64,000 nucleotides of DNA from Muriiphilus sp048268845 (GCA_048268845.1 JBLWUQ010000003.1:124001-188000); one strand, 5' to 3'. Counted from the stretch's first letter, positions 17,378 through 25,859 are shown. The notes: a model not told the origin generated them from the sequence alone. Translations and numbers: made by a program.

Positions 17378-18520
17378 TTGCCGGGGCGCGGGACGATCCG
17401 AACAGTCAGGTCGCAATTTCTTGCCACAATTCGGTTCTATGCCACCGCCAGGCGCCGCGAAAACCGGCTTTGGCGGCAGCAAAAGTCGCGCGCGCCGCAG
17501 CGTTGGGGCGTTGTGTCGCAAGTCCGTGAGCCTATCGAGCTTCTGCTCCCGTTCACGCTTCACCACCTCGCCATGGGCGCGGCCGATGTCGCCCTGTATT
17601 TTGACGAACCGGACGACCCGGCAGCAGACATCGTTGAGGCGATCGCCGGCGTTACCGTAGTCCGATGTGACACCGAATACTGGCGTCGGATTGGGGGCGC
17701 GCGACCAAAATTCAAGGTTACAAGGCAGTTCCGCAACATACGCCATGCCTATGCGACGTCGTCGCTCGACTGGATCGCGCATATCGACGCCGACGAATTC
17801 TTGCGCGCGCCCTCCGGGCTGGAAGCCGCATTTCAGGCGTTCGGACGCAGCCGGGCATTCTGGATGCGGATCATGCCGCACGAGCGCGTTTGGGAGCGCG
17901 AGGTCGACGAGTCCGGGCTTTTCTCCGGCATATTTCGCGCGCCATTGCCCGGCGGAGAGGTCGAGACCGACGAGGTTTATGGTCCCGCTTCCGAGTTATT
18001 GTATCCAGTAGGAATGGCAGGGCACCAGCATGGAAAACCGCTCACGCCAACTCACAGTGATCTTGAGCCTGGTATCCATTTTTCATTTATCAACGACCCG
18101 TTCTTCAAAGGCACGCGGTGGCGGGCACCATCAGTGCGCGCGACGGAGGTGCAGTTGCTGCATTTCTCGGGTCTTACGATGCGCCACTTCGCATTGAAGC
18201 ATTTGATCAGTGCCGTGCAGATCCTTGACGGCCAAACACCCCAGATGAACAGCCGCACCCGGATCGCAATCTCTCTTCTGGAGGCCGCTGATCCGATTGA
18301 GAAATCTCGCGAATGGTTCGAGAAATACTATGTGGTTGAGCCGGAGGCTGCGGGCAAACTGGCTAGCCGAGGGTATCTCGACCGGACAGAATTGGACCTC
18401 ACAGCCGCGCTTCGCTTGCACCCGTCAGCAAACGAGCTGTCACTGACCCATATGGCGATTGACGACCGGATTGAACAGGAACTGCAGGAAACGCTACAAG
18501 AGGTCAAGAGCCGGCGATAG
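17378..18520 (+). CDS. Glycosyltransferase family 2 protein (first of a pair)
   Basis: The 380-residue protein belongs to the GT2-like group with a DXD-type metal site. It has WGVVSQVREPIELLLPFTLHH at about residues 43-63, a region for the nucleotide sugar, and the diagnostic IAHIDADEFLRAP. The likely start is the TTG at 17378, preceded by GAGAAAAG, but no ATG lies near the conserved N-terminus, so the start is uncertain. Base composition is somewhat lower in GC than its neighbours, which hints at acquisition. It is a paralogue of the next gene and stands in opposite orientation between sucC and mdh. Its promoter region is shared with the sucC operators. Donor and acceptor are unknown. Confidence 0.8.
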   Translation: MPGRGTIRTVRSQFLATIRFYATARRRENRLWRQQKSRAPQRWGVVSQVREPIELLLPFTLHHLAMGAADVALYFDEPDDPAADIVEAIAGVTVVRCDTEYWRRIGGARPKFKVTRQFRNIRHAYATSSLDWIAHIDADEFLRAPSGLEAAFQAFGRSRAFWMRIMPHERVWEREVDESGLFSGIFRAPLPGGEVETDEVYGPASELLYPVGMAGHQHGKPLTPTHSDLEPGIHFSFINDPFFKGTRWRAPSVRATEVQLLHFSGLTMRHFALKHLISAVQILDGQTPQMNSRTRIAISLLEAADPIEKSREWFEKYYVVEPEAAGKLASRGYLDRTELDLTAALRLHPSANELSLTHMAIDDRIEQELQETLQEVKSRR

Positions 18521-18525
18521 CGCCA

Positions 18526-18541
18526 ATACCCCGTTGGGTAT
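18526..18541 (+). terminator. Small hairpin between the two glycosyltransferase genes
   Basis: ATACCC (18526-18531) and GGGTAT (18536-18541) can form a 6-bp stem with a CGTT loop just after the stop of the first glycosyltransferase. There is no T-run, so it is a weak candidate terminator at best. Confidence 0.3.
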
Positions 18542-18618
18542 GGTCCCAATCGGCAGTGAAACAACCGGCACAAGCCAGCCTGTATCAGCCTCACAGGATT
18601 CCTGCAAAAGCGAGCATA

Positions 18619-19719
18619 ATGCCCAGCCTACATCTTCTTGATAGCGTGCGCCGTAGTCTCCGCCTGAAGGAATGGGCAAACACACCGGACAAGCGGCCAA
18701 GCTGGGGCATTGTGGCGACGGTGCGTGAACCGGTCGAACTGGTCGTGGCGTTCGCCTGTCACCACGTCGCCGCGGGCGCGGATCGGGTCACGATCTGTTT
18801 TGACGACCCCGACGACCCCGCGATCGACATCGTCAGCCAGCTTGACCGCGTCCACGCGGTGCGCTGCGACGCGGCCCATTGGCGGCGGCTCGGGGGCGAC
18901 CGGCCAATTACCCATTTCCAGCGACAGGTCCTCAATGTGCAGGATGTGGCGGCGGCCGCCGAAACAGACTGGCTCTTTCACATCGATGCCGACGAATTTC
19001 TGCACATGCCGGAGGGAGTCCTGTTGGATCTGGCCCGCATCGGGCGACGGACGCGATGGCTGCGGGTGTATCCGGCCGAACGGATCTGGGACGGACCGAT
19101 CGACGAGGATGACCTGTTCGGCGGGGTGTTTCGCCGCCCCTTGCCGCGCAGACAGGCGGATGTTGACCGCTTGTATGGCACGGGCCACGCACACCTCTAC
19201 CCTTCGGGCACATCGGGGCATCCAAGCGGCAAGCCACTGTTCCGCACCGACCAGCCGATTGCCGCGAAGATCCACACGATCCAGCACCCGGTGACCGGCG
19301 TGAAACTGCCATTTCGCGGCGCACGGCACATCACGCTACTGCATTTTGACGGTTTGTCGAAGTCCCACTGGGCGCTCAAGCATCTACGGCAGGTGACGCG
19401 GTTGTTGATCGGCGAGACCACCTATCGCGATGCGCGTCGTGCGATCACGATTGATATTCTAAATGCCGATGATCCGCTATCACGCGCTTTCGAGTGGTAT
19501 GATCGGATTTATCGGCTGGACCCGGCCACACTGGCCCGCTTGCGGGCAGCGGGCAATCTTCTCGAGATTGATCCGGAGATCGCCGCAACCGCCGCGCGCA
19601 TGTTGCCCGGCGTGCCGCTTGAGTTCAGCGTGCGCGCCATTGACGCGCAGCTTTCCGACCGGATCGAAGCGGCGCTGGCCGACCTGCGCGTTGCACGGCG
19701 CACCACCACGTTTTCCTGA
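18619..19719 (+). CDS. Glycosyltransferase family 2 protein (second of a pair)
   Basis: The 366-residue protein is collinear with the preceding gene product. It has WGIVATVREPVELVVAFACHH, CDAAHWRRLGGDRP, LFHIDADEFLHMPEG, GHPSGKPLFRT and LLHFDGLSKSHWALKHL, so the two arose by duplication. The HIDADEF motif marks the metal and nucleotide-sugar site of the GT2-like fold. I chose the ATG at 18619 (MPSLHLLDSVRRSLRL); an upstream in-frame start adds 21 residues without conservation. No membrane segment is visible, so it is probably cytoplasmic or peripheral. It converges with mdh on a strong shared terminator. The acceptor is unknown, but a role with the sulfotransferase in decorating a surface glycan is conceivable. 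Confidence 0.82.
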   Translation: MPSLHLLDSVRRSLRLKEWANTPDKRPSWGIVATVREPVELVVAFACHHVAAGADRVTICFDDPDDPAIDIVSQLDRVHAVRCDAAHWRRLGGDRPITHFQRQVLNVQDVAAAAETDWLFHIDADEFLHMPEGVLLDLARIGRRTRWLRVYPAERIWDGPIDEDDLFGGVFRRPLPRRQADVDRLYGTGHAHLYPSGTSGHPSGKPLFRTDQPIAAKIHTIQHPVTGVKLPFRGARHITLLHFDGLSKSHWALKHLRQVTRLLIGETTYRDARRAITIDILNADDPLSRAFEWYDRIYRLDPATLARLRAAGNLLEIDPEIAATAARMLPGVPLEFSVRAIDAQLSDRIEAALADLRVARRTTTFS

Positions 19720-19733
19720 CCCGCACACAAAAA

Positions 19734-19754
19734 GGGCCGGGGAAACCCCGGCCC
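19734..19754. terminator. Strong intrinsic terminator between glycosyltransferase 2 and mdh
   Basis: A 9-bp perfect stem, GGGCCGGGG and CCCCGGCCC, with the loop AAA. On the minus strand it is followed by TTTTTGTGTG, which makes it a convincing terminator for mdh. On the plus strand it is followed by CTGTTGTCATTTT, so it probably stops both convergent units. Confidence 0.85.
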
Positions 19755-19775
19755 CTGTTGTCATTTTCGCTCACT

Positions 19776-20738
19776 TCACCCGAGGGCTTCGTCAATCGCC
19801 TTGCAGGCTTTCACCAGGCCCTTCACGGCGTCGACCGACTTGTCGAACATGGCCTGTTCATCCTTGTTCAGCTTGATATCGACCACGCGCTCGATGCCAC
19901 CGGCGCCTATGATCGTGGGCACGCCGACATACATCCCGTTCAGTCCCAGCGCGCCGTCGACCCAGGCGGCGCAGGGCAGCAGGCGTTTCTGGTCCTTGAG
20001 GTAGGCTTCGGCCATTTCGATTGCCGAGGACGCGGGCGCGTAGAAGGCCGATCCGGTCTTGAGCAGCCCGACGATCTCGGCGCCGCCGTCGCGGGTGCGC
20101 TGCACGATGGCGTCGAGGTTGTCCTGCGTGGTCCAGCCCATCTCGACCAGATCCGGCAGCGGGATGCCGCCAACGGTGGAGTAGCGCGTCAGCGGCACCA
20201 TCGTGTCGCCATGGCCACCCAGCACGAAGGCGGTGACGTCCTTCATCGACACGTCGAACTCGAGCGACAGGAAGTGGCGGAAGCGCGCGGCGTCGAGCAC
20301 GCCGGCCATGCCGACGACCTTCTTGGCGGGCAGGCCGGAATATTGCTGCAGCGCCCAGACCATAGCATCGAGCGGGTTGGTGATGCAGATCACGAAGGCG
20401 TCGGGCGCGTTGTCACGGATGCCTTCGCCGACCGACTTCATCACCTTGAGGTTGATGCCAAGAAGGTCGTCGCGGCTCATGCCGGGTTTGCGCGGCACGC
20501 CGGCGGTGACGATGCAGACATCGGCTCCGGCGATGTCTGCATAATCATTCGTGCCTTTCAGCGCCGCGTCAAAGCCCTCGACCGGGCCGGATTCGGCGAT
20601 GTCCAGCGCCTTGCCCTGAGGCACGCCGTCCGCGATGTCGAACAGAACGACGTCGCCAAGCTCCTTGAGCGCGACGAGGTGGGCCAGGGTGCCGCCGATC
20701 TGGCCTGCGCCGATGAGGGCAATCTTGGGTCGAGCCAT
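19776..20738 (-). CDS. mdh: Malate dehydrogenase
   Basis: The 320-residue NAD-dependent enzyme oxidises malate to oxaloacetate. The N-terminus MARPKIALIGAGQIGGTLAHL is the Rossmann loop. Asp35 after the second strand indicates NAD rather than NADP. Arginines in VPRKPGMSRDDLLGIN and the catalytic His176 in GGHGDTMVPL complete the lactate/malate dehydrogenase active site. It is the LDH-like (Bacillus/alphaproteobacterial) type. It is followed by a strong terminator and has 296 bp of non-coding DNA upstream. Although it is next to the suc operon on the same strand, it is therefore a separate transcription unit. Confidence 0.98.
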   Translation of the reverse strand: MARPKIALIGAGQIGGTLAHLVALKELGDVVLFDIADGVPQGKALDIAESGPVEGFDAALKGTNDYADIAGADVCIVTAGVPRKPGMSRDDLLGINLKVMKSVGEGIRDNAPDAFVICITNPLDAMVWALQQYSGLPAKKVVGMAGVLDAARFRHFLSLEFDVSMKDVTAFVLGGHGDTMVPLTRYSTVGGIPLPDLVEMGWTTQDNLDAIVQRTRDGGAEIVGLLKTGSAFYAPASSAIEMAEAYLKDQKRLLPCAAWVDGALGLNGMYVGVPTIIGAGGIERVVDIKLNKDEQAMFDKSVDAVKGLVKACKAIDEALG

Positions 20739-21034
20739 GATTTCGATCTCCGATCAGATTTGGTTCGGCGCGATGCCTAGCCCCGTTGCGCGCGTCGCGC
20801 AAGGGTGCCGCGCTGCGGCGAGATGCGCCGGCCGGACCGTCCCGTGATGGGTGATAGCGCTAATACCGCTGCATTCGCGGGGCTTCGCGGCGCGTCCGTA
20901 TTGCGACCGGGCCTGACTTTGTTTGCCAACGCGGCGCGCGAAATTGTCCGGGCGGGGATCACGAGTGCCTTCACTCCGACGCCGCACATCGCATTGATTC
21001 TCGGGACGGGCGCTGCTGGAAGATGGACGTCCGC
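20739..21034. other. Intergenic region upstream of mdh
   Basis: This 296-bp region lies between mdh and a small secreted-protein gene on the same strand. It should hold the mdh promoter, but no clear -35/-10 pair is visible. A single GGATCACG half-match is present, not the full GTGATCAC palindrome. No coding frame is convincing. Confidence 0.4.
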
Positions 21035-21349
21035 CTAAGCCGGGTCACCCGCTATCGGTGGCGGCACGGTTTCGAAATCGCTGCCAGCGGCGACGATGCA
21101 ACTGATGCCGCTGGCCGAGGTGACGAGGATGGTCCAACTGCCGGTCTCGTCCGAGGCGTAGACCTCGACCATTTGCGTCTGGCCCGCCAACCCCGCCGCC
21201 TGCCGCCGTTCGCCGTAGCTGGCTTGCAGATGCTCGAGCACCCTCGCGCGGATGCCACAGGTCGCGCCTTCGGCGTGCAGGGTCTGCGTCGTCAGAAGGA
21301 TCAGGCCGACACCAAGGCCGAGGGTGAGGGTGAGGCGGTCGCGGTTCAT
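21035..21349 (-). CDS. Small secreted protein of unknown function
   Basis: The 104-residue protein begins MNRDRLTLTLGLGVGLILLTTQTLHAEG, a signal peptide with likely cleavage after LHA. The ATG is preceded by AAGGGA. The mature part has two cysteines (ATCGIRARVLEHL and GISCIVAAGSDFE), likely joined by a disulfide. Between them is the stretch LQASYGERRQAAGLAGQTQMVEVYASDETGSWTILVT. The pattern YGE, then VEVYASDETGSWTI, then SC, recurs in many short periplasmic proteins of Rhodobacterales, but I know of no function. It is divergent from mcl2 with about 180 bp between. Confidence 0.8.
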   Translation of the reverse strand: MNRDRLTLTLGLGVGLILLTTQTLHAEGATCGIRARVLEHLQASYGERRQAAGLAGQTQMVEVYASDETGSWTILVTSASGISCIVAAGSDFETVPPPIAGDPA

Positions 21350-21527
21350 GGCGTGTCCCTTCTGAGTATGCGGATCGGGGCGAGGCTGACAGACGGGCGG
21401 TAAAACCCGGTTAACCAAGCGCGCGGTGGACGAGGGCGCGGTTTCTCTGCATCGCGGCAAATTCGCTCTTGCGGCTTCGTGCGCACCTGTGGTCGGTTCC
21501 GCAACAAAATTGCGGAGTGACAGAATC

Positions 21528-22382
21528 ATGACCCAATCGATGCGCCCCTATCGTTCGGTGCTCTATATTCCCGGCTCGAAGGAACGCGCGCTCGACAAGG
21601 CACGGGGGCTGCCGGCGGACGCGATCATCTTCGATCTCGAGGACGCGGTGGCGCCCGACGCCAAGGATGCGGCCCGCGCGACCCTGCGCGCCGAGATCGA
21701 CAAGGGCGGCTATGGCGACCGGGTCAAGCTGGTGCGGATCAACGGGTTTGAGACGCAATGGAGCAACGCCGATATCCACGCCTTTCGCGGTGCCGATATT
21801 GACGGTCTGCTCCTGCCCAAGGTCAATTCGGCGCTGGATATCGAGACGCTGGCCGAGATGATCGCGGACGTGCCGATCTGGGCGATGATGGAGACCGCCT
21901 CGGGCGTTCTGAACGCGCGCACCATCGCGGCGCATCCGCGTCTGGCGGGCATCGTGATGGGCACCAACGATCTGGTCAAGGAACTCGGCTGCCGCCCCGG
22001 ACCGGACCGGGCGGAGATCCAGACCGCGCTGCAATTCAGCCTGATCGCCGCGCGGGCCGATGGAATTCCCATCGTCGATGGCGTCTATAACGCCTTCAAG
22101 GACGAGGCCGGTCTGCGCGCCGAATGTGAGCAGGGGCGCGACCTTGGGTTTGATGGCAAGACCCTGATCCACCCCGACCAGATCGCCATCGCGAACGAGG
22201 TTTTCGCCCCGTCCGACGCCGACCTTGACCTTGCGCGGCGACAGATCACAGCCTTCGACGAGGTCACGGCGCGCGGTGAGGGCGTTGCGGTCGTGGGTGG
22301 CAAGATCGTCGAAAATCTGCATATCGTCACGGCGAAGGCTTTGATTGCCAAGGCCGAAGCCATTGCCAAGCGCGAAGGATAG
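21528..22382 (+). CDS. mcl2: (3S)-malyl-CoA thioesterase (CitE/HpcH-like)
   Basis: The 284-residue TIM-barrel protein belongs to the CitE/malyl-CoA lyase superfamily. The N-terminus RPYRSVLYIPGSKERALDKA and the blocks IIFDLEDAVAPD, LLPKVNSALDIE, WAMMETASGVLNA, GTNDLVKELG and DGKTLIHPDQ give the metal and CoA sites. As I recall it, the sequence is closest to Rhodobacter Mcl2, the hydrolase that frees malate from (3S)-malyl-CoA in the ethylmalonyl-CoA pathway, rather than to the lyase Mcl1. The start at 21528 follows TGCGGAG. It is followed after 3 bp by nnrU and then by mch, a co-directional group of assimilation genes between mdh and sdh. Confidence 0.88.
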   Translation: MTQSMRPYRSVLYIPGSKERALDKARGLPADAIIFDLEDAVAPDAKDAARATLRAEIDKGGYGDRVKLVRINGFETQWSNADIHAFRGADIDGLLLPKVNSALDIETLAEMIADVPIWAMMETASGVLNARTIAAHPRLAGIVMGTNDLVKELGCRPGPDRAEIQTALQFSLIAARADGIPIVDGVYNAFKDEAGLRAECEQGRDLGFDGKTLIHPDQIAIANEVFAPSDADLDLARRQITAFDEVTARGEGVAVVGGKIVENLHIVTAKALIAKAEAIAKREG

Positions 22383-22385
22383 CAC

Positions 22386-22943
22386 ATGACACTTCTGATC
22401 ATCGGTCTGCTTCTCTGGGTGGTTTCGCATACCCTGAAACGCGTGGCACCCGGACTGCGGGCGGCGATGGGCGACAATGCCGGCAAGGGGGTCGTCGCGC
22501 TGATGGCGCTGGCCGGGATCGTGCTGATGGTGATCGGCTATCGGGGGGCGGCGGTGGTGCCGGTCTATGCGCCGATGCCGGGGATGGGGCATCTCAACAA
22601 CCTGCTGATGCTGATCGCGCTGTTTTTCTTTGCGGCGGGCAGCGTCAAGGGCGTCGTCGCCTCTAAGGTGCGTCACAACATGCTGACGGGTCTGTTGATC
22701 TGGGCGCTGTCGCATCTGCTGGTGAACGGCGATCTGGCCTCGATCGTGCTGTTCGGCGGGCTCGCGCTCTATGCCGTCGCGTCGATGTATCTGATCAGCC
22801 GGTCGGTGCCGTGGGACCGGCCTGCGCCGGGGCCATTGAAAAACGACATGAAGGCGGTGGCGGCGGCGGTGGTGCTCTATGCCGTGATCGCGGCGATCCA
22901 CTGGTGGCTGGGGCATAACCCGTTCCTCGGCACCTATTCCTGA
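22386..22943 (+). CDS. NnrU family membrane protein
   Basis: The 185-residue protein has five or six hydrophobic segments. It carries the NnrU pattern: N-terminal LLLWVVSHTLKRVAP, a mid-protein LIWALSHLLVNGDLASIVLFGG and a C-terminal AIHWWLGHNPFL. NnrU proteins were first linked to nitrite and nitric oxide reduction in Rhodobacter and are integral membrane proteins of unknown biochemical role. This gene lies 3 bp after mcl2 and 14 bp before mch, far from any visible denitrification gene. Its genetic context here is central metabolism. Confidence 0.88.
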   Translation: MTLLIIGLLLWVVSHTLKRVAPGLRAAMGDNAGKGVVALMALAGIVLMVIGYRGAAVVPVYAPMPGMGHLNNLLMLIALFFFAAGSVKGVVASKVRHNMLTGLLIWALSHLLVNGDLASIVLFGGLALYAVASMYLISRSVPWDRPAPGPLKNDMKAVAAAVVLYAVIAAIHWWLGHNPFLGTYS

Positions 22944-22957
22944 GGCGGGAGGCGACG

Positions 22958-23992
22958 ATGGCCAAGACCAATCCGGGCCGGTTCTTCGAGGACTACCGCA
23001 TCGGCGAGGTGATCCGCCACGCCGTGCCGCGCACCGTTTCGGGCGGCGAGCGGGCGCTGTATCAGGCGCTCTATCCGGCGCGTCATGCGCTCTATTCCTC
23101 GGACGAATTCGCGCGCGACTGCGGGCTTGACCGCGCGCCGATTGACGATCTGGTGGCGTTTCACATCGTTTTCGGCAAGACTGTGCCGGACATCTCGCTG
23201 AACGCGGTCGCCAATCTTGGCTATGCCGAGGGCCGGTGGCTGCGGCCGGTCTGGCCGGGCGATACGCTGACCTCCACCAGCCAGGTGATCGGGCTCAAGC
23301 AGAACTCGAACGGCAAGACCGGGGTGGTCTGGGTTCGCACCAAGGGTGTGAACCAGTGGGACGACGAGGTTCTGGACTATGTCCGCTGGGTGATGGTGCG
23401 AAAGCGCGAGCTTGACGCCCCTGCCCCCGATACGCTGGTGCCGGAGCTGAAACCGGCGCTGGCGGCGGGCGATCTGGCGATCCCCGAAGGGCTTGATTTC
23501 GGGCGCTACGATTTCACGCTGGCGGGCGAGCCTCATCGCTGGGGCGACTACGAGATTGGCGAGAAGATCGACCATGTCGATGGCGTGACGATCTCCGAGG
23601 CCGAACACATGATGGCGACGCGGCTGTGGCAGAACACCGCCAAGGTGCATTTCGACGCCACCAACCGCGACGACGGCAAGCGGCTGATCTATGGCGGCCA
23701 TGTCATCAGCCTTGCCCGCGCGCTGAGTTTCAACGGGCTGGCGAACGCCCAGATGATCGTCGGGCTGAACGCCGGCGCCCACGCCAACCCCTGCTTTGCC
23801 GGCGACACGGTGCGGGCCTGGTCCGAGGTGCTGGACAAGGCCGAGACTACGCATCCCGGCGTCGGCGCAATCCGGTTGCGGCTGGTGGCGCTCAAGCACG
23901 GCGCGGCGCCGTTCGCCCTGAAAGGCGACGACGGCAAGTATTTCCCCGAGGTGCTGCTCGACCTCGATTACTGGGCGTTGATGCCACTGTAA
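22958..23992 (+). CDS. mch: Mesaconyl-CoA hydratase (beta-methylmalyl-CoA dehydratase)
   Basis: The 344-residue MaoC-like double-hotdog protein starts MAKTNPGRFFEDYRIGEVIRHAVPRTVSGGERALYQALYP. It matches the Rhodobacter enzyme that interconverts mesaconyl-CoA and beta-methylmalyl-CoA in the ethylmalonyl-CoA pathway. The length equals that of the known enzyme (about 343). A ribosome binding site (GGCGGGAGG) precedes the ATG. The second hotdog contains GGHVISLARALSFNGL. With mcl2 two genes upstream, the window holds two steps of acetyl-CoA assimilation beside the TCA genes that consume the products. Confidence 0.9.
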   Translation: MAKTNPGRFFEDYRIGEVIRHAVPRTVSGGERALYQALYPARHALYSSDEFARDCGLDRAPIDDLVAFHIVFGKTVPDISLNAVANLGYAEGRWLRPVWPGDTLTSTSQVIGLKQNSNGKTGVVWVRTKGVNQWDDEVLDYVRWVMVRKRELDAPAPDTLVPELKPALAAGDLAIPEGLDFGRYDFTLAGEPHRWGDYEIGEKIDHVDGVTISEAEHMMATRLWQNTAKVHFDATNRDDGKRLIYGGHVISLARALSFNGLANAQMIVGLNAGAHANPCFAGDTVRAWSEVLDKAETTHPGVGAIRLRLVALKHGAAPFALKGDDGKYFPEVLLDLDYWALMPL

Positions 23993-24063
23993 CAGCGCCG
24001 AAAACGCGCGGGGAACGGCCATTCCCACTTGACTATTTGAAGCGGATATCGGCTCATTTGATC

Positions 24064-24873
24064 ATGCGAATTCTGGCAGCCCTGCTTTGCGTCGCGATGA
24101 TTTCTCCCGCTTACGCGGGGGGAACGAAGAACGATTACGTCACCACGCGCGACGGCGGCAGCTTTGGCGGGCCGGGCCGGTCGACCGGCACCGGGCGGCG
24201 ACAAGATCCGGTGGAACGCTTTGTCGAATCCAACCTGACCGAGACAATCTATCACGAGCTTGGGCACGCCCTGATCGACGTGCTCGACCTGCCGGTGTTC
24301 GGCCCCGAGGAGTTCGCCGTCGACCTGTTCGCCATCGTGATGATCAACCGGATGCACGACGAGGATACCGCGGTGCAGATGGCCTTTGACATCGCCGCCG
24401 CCTATGACGCGGGTGCGATGAAGGAAAGCACCGCTGGCCGGGGTCCGGCGATGTGGGACGTGCACGGGTCGGACCGGCAGCGCTATTTCAACCTTGCCTG
24501 TCACATGTATGGCGCCAATCCCTATGCCCGCGACCGCATCGCCGACCAGCTGGGCCTGCCCGACGCCCGCGCCGAGACCTGCCAGGAGGAATACGCGCTG
24601 ACCAGCCGGGCCTGGGGCAATGTCCTCGACCGGATGATGGCGAACGGGCCGGGGCGGTCGCTGGTGCTCGATGCCACCGTCACGGGCCGCAGCCACCTTG
24701 AAGTGTTCGTTGCCGCCGAGGTCGCGCGGATCAATGCCAAGCTGTCGCTTCCGGCGCGGCTGCGGGTGACGGTCGAAGACTGCGGGCAGGTCAATGCCTT
24801 CTATGACCCGAGCGAGTCGCAGATCATCATCTGCACCGAAATGGGCGGCCACCTGGCAGGTCTGGTGCGCTGA
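24064..24873 (+). CDS. DUF4344 domain-containing metallopeptidase
   Basis: The 269-residue secreted protein has a signal peptide (MRILAALLCVAMISPAYA, cleavage near residue 18). It has a zinc-peptidase site HELGH at residues 64-68 and a nearby glutamate/aspartate pair in FGPEEFAVDLFA (residues 79-90). This is the pattern of the DUF4344 family (PF14247). Several cysteines follow (ACHMYG, ETCQEEY, EDCGQ, IICTEMG), suggesting periplasmic disulfides. The substrate and role are unknown. It is co-directional between mch and the sdh operon. The ATG at 24064 follows a short spacer; a long in-frame upstream extension overlaps mch and is not real. Confidence 0.85.
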   Translation: MRILAALLCVAMISPAYAGGTKNDYVTTRDGGSFGGPGRSTGTGRRQDPVERFVESNLTETIYHELGHALIDVLDLPVFGPEEFAVDLFAIVMINRMHDEDTAVQMAFDIAAAYDAGAMKESTAGRGPAMWDVHGSDRQRYFNLACHMYGANPYARDRIADQLGLPDARAETCQEEYALTSRAWGNVLDRMMANGPGRSLVLDATVTGRSHLEVFVAAEVARINAKLSLPARLRVTVEDCGQVNAFYDPSESQIIICTEMGGHLAGLVR

Positions 24874-24934
24874 CGCATGCCCGTGCGCGATAAAAATATG
24901 CAAATGGCGTGCGAATATTTGCATTCTGGGACAA

Positions 24935-24944
24935 CGTGATCACA
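24935..24944. promoter_or_regulatory. GTGATCAC operator 1 upstream of sdhC
   Basis: CGTGATCACA, with a perfect 8-bp core at 24936-24943, lies in the 213-bp non-coding region before sdhC. Confidence 0.7.
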
Positions 24945-24954
24945 GCCAGATTTA

Positions 24955-24964
24955 TGTGATCACG
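24955..24964. promoter_or_regulatory. GTGATCAC operator 2 upstream of sdhC
   Basis: TGTGATCACG (core 24956-24963) is centred 20 bp from operator 1, repeating the paired layout seen at sucC. The distance to the sdhC start is about 122 bp. Confidence 0.7.
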
Positions 24965-25086
24965 AATCTGGAAAAACTTCGATGGATCGCAGGGAATTGC
25001 GGCCTTTTCCGCCTGTTGGGGCGTGACTCGGCGGCAATATGGGATATTGGTATGGGCAAATCGCCAACGGTTCGAAAGGACACTCC

Positions 25087-25470
25087 ATGGCTGACGTGAA
25101 CCAGGGCAACCGCCCGCTTTCACCGCATTTGCAGATCTACAAGTGGCCGCTGAACATGGCGATGTCGATCCTCCACCGCATCACCGGCGCGGGGCTTGGC
25201 GTGACCGGCGTTCTGGTCACATGGTGGTTTCTGGCGCTGGCAGTCTCGCCCGAGTATTTCGCCACCGCGAATGCGGTGATGACGTCGTGGTTCGGCTATC
25301 TGGTGCTGCTTCTGTCGCTGGTCGCGCTGTGGTTCCACTTCGTCAACGGCATCCGCCACCTGATCTGGGACACCGGGTCGTGGTTCGGCAAGCGTCGGGT
25401 GTGGCGCTCGGGCATCGGCGGGCTGATCGCCGCGGCGATCCTGGTCGTCATCACCATCATCGTCGCGTGA
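25087..25470 (+). CDS. sdhC: Succinate dehydrogenase cytochrome b556 subunit
   Basis: The 127-residue membrane anchor has three hydrophobic segments and the heme/quinone signature HLQIYKWPLNMAMSILHRIT with the SdhC motif HRITGAGL. A later His in HFVNGIRHLIWDTG is the usual heme ligand region. The start MADVNQGNRPLSPHLQIY at 25087 follows GAAAGGACA and is favoured over a 16-residue extension. It is the first gene of sdhCDAB and carries two GTGATCAC sites upstream. Confidence 0.96.
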   Translation: MADVNQGNRPLSPHLQIYKWPLNMAMSILHRITGAGLGVTGVLVTWWFLALAVSPEYFATANAVMTSWFGYLVLLLSLVALWFHFVNGIRHLIWDTGSWFGKRRVWRSGIGGLIAAAILVVITIIVA

Positions 25471-25481
25471 AGGAGGGCGTC

Positions 25482-25859
25482 ATGGGTTACATCACCAACC
25501 GCAAGCGCGTCGAAGGTCTGGGCTCGGCCAAAGCCGGCACCCATCATTTCTGGCATCAGCGCATCACCGCGATCGCGCTCTTGTTTCTCGTGCCGATGTT
25601 CGTCTTTCCCTTCGCCCGTTACCTGGGCGGCAGCTATGAAGAGCTGCGCGCAGCCTATGCGCATCCGGTGAACGCGGTCGTCGCCATCGCGTTTCTGGCA
25701 ACCGCGTGGCTGCACTTCTTTCAGGGCATCCAGGTCGTGATCGAGGATTATCTGCATGGCCGGATGAAACTGGTGCTGGTCATCGCGATGCGGCTTCTGG
25801 CATCGCTTTTCGCCCTGACCGGCGTCTTCGCCATCCTGAAGATCGCGCTTGGCGCCTGA
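25482..25859 (+). CDS. sdhD: Succinate dehydrogenase hydrophobic membrane anchor subunit
   Basis: The 125-residue protein has three transmembrane segments and begins MGYITNRKRVEGLGSAKAGTHHFWHQRITAIAL, the alphaproteobacterial SdhD pattern. HFFQGIQVVIEDYLHG carries the heme-side and quinone-side residues. AAGGAGG directly precedes the ATG at 25482. It follows sdhC by 11 bp and precedes sdhA by 11 bp. A longer reading in the same frame overlaps sdhC and is not supported. Confidence 0.95.
   Translation: MGYITNRKRVEGLGSAKAGTHHFWHQRITAIALLFLVPMFVFPFARYLGGSYEELRAAYAHPVNAVVAIAFLATAWLHFFQGIQVVIEDYLHGRMKLVLVIAMRLLASLFALTGVFAILKIALGA

Noticed and set aside
24938..24942. CRP-type site reading of TGTGA-N-TCACA at the sdh and suc promoters
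   Set aside because: The half-sites are adjacent (GTGATCAC) instead of being separated by six bases as in CRP sites, and a GntR gene with the same site is present.
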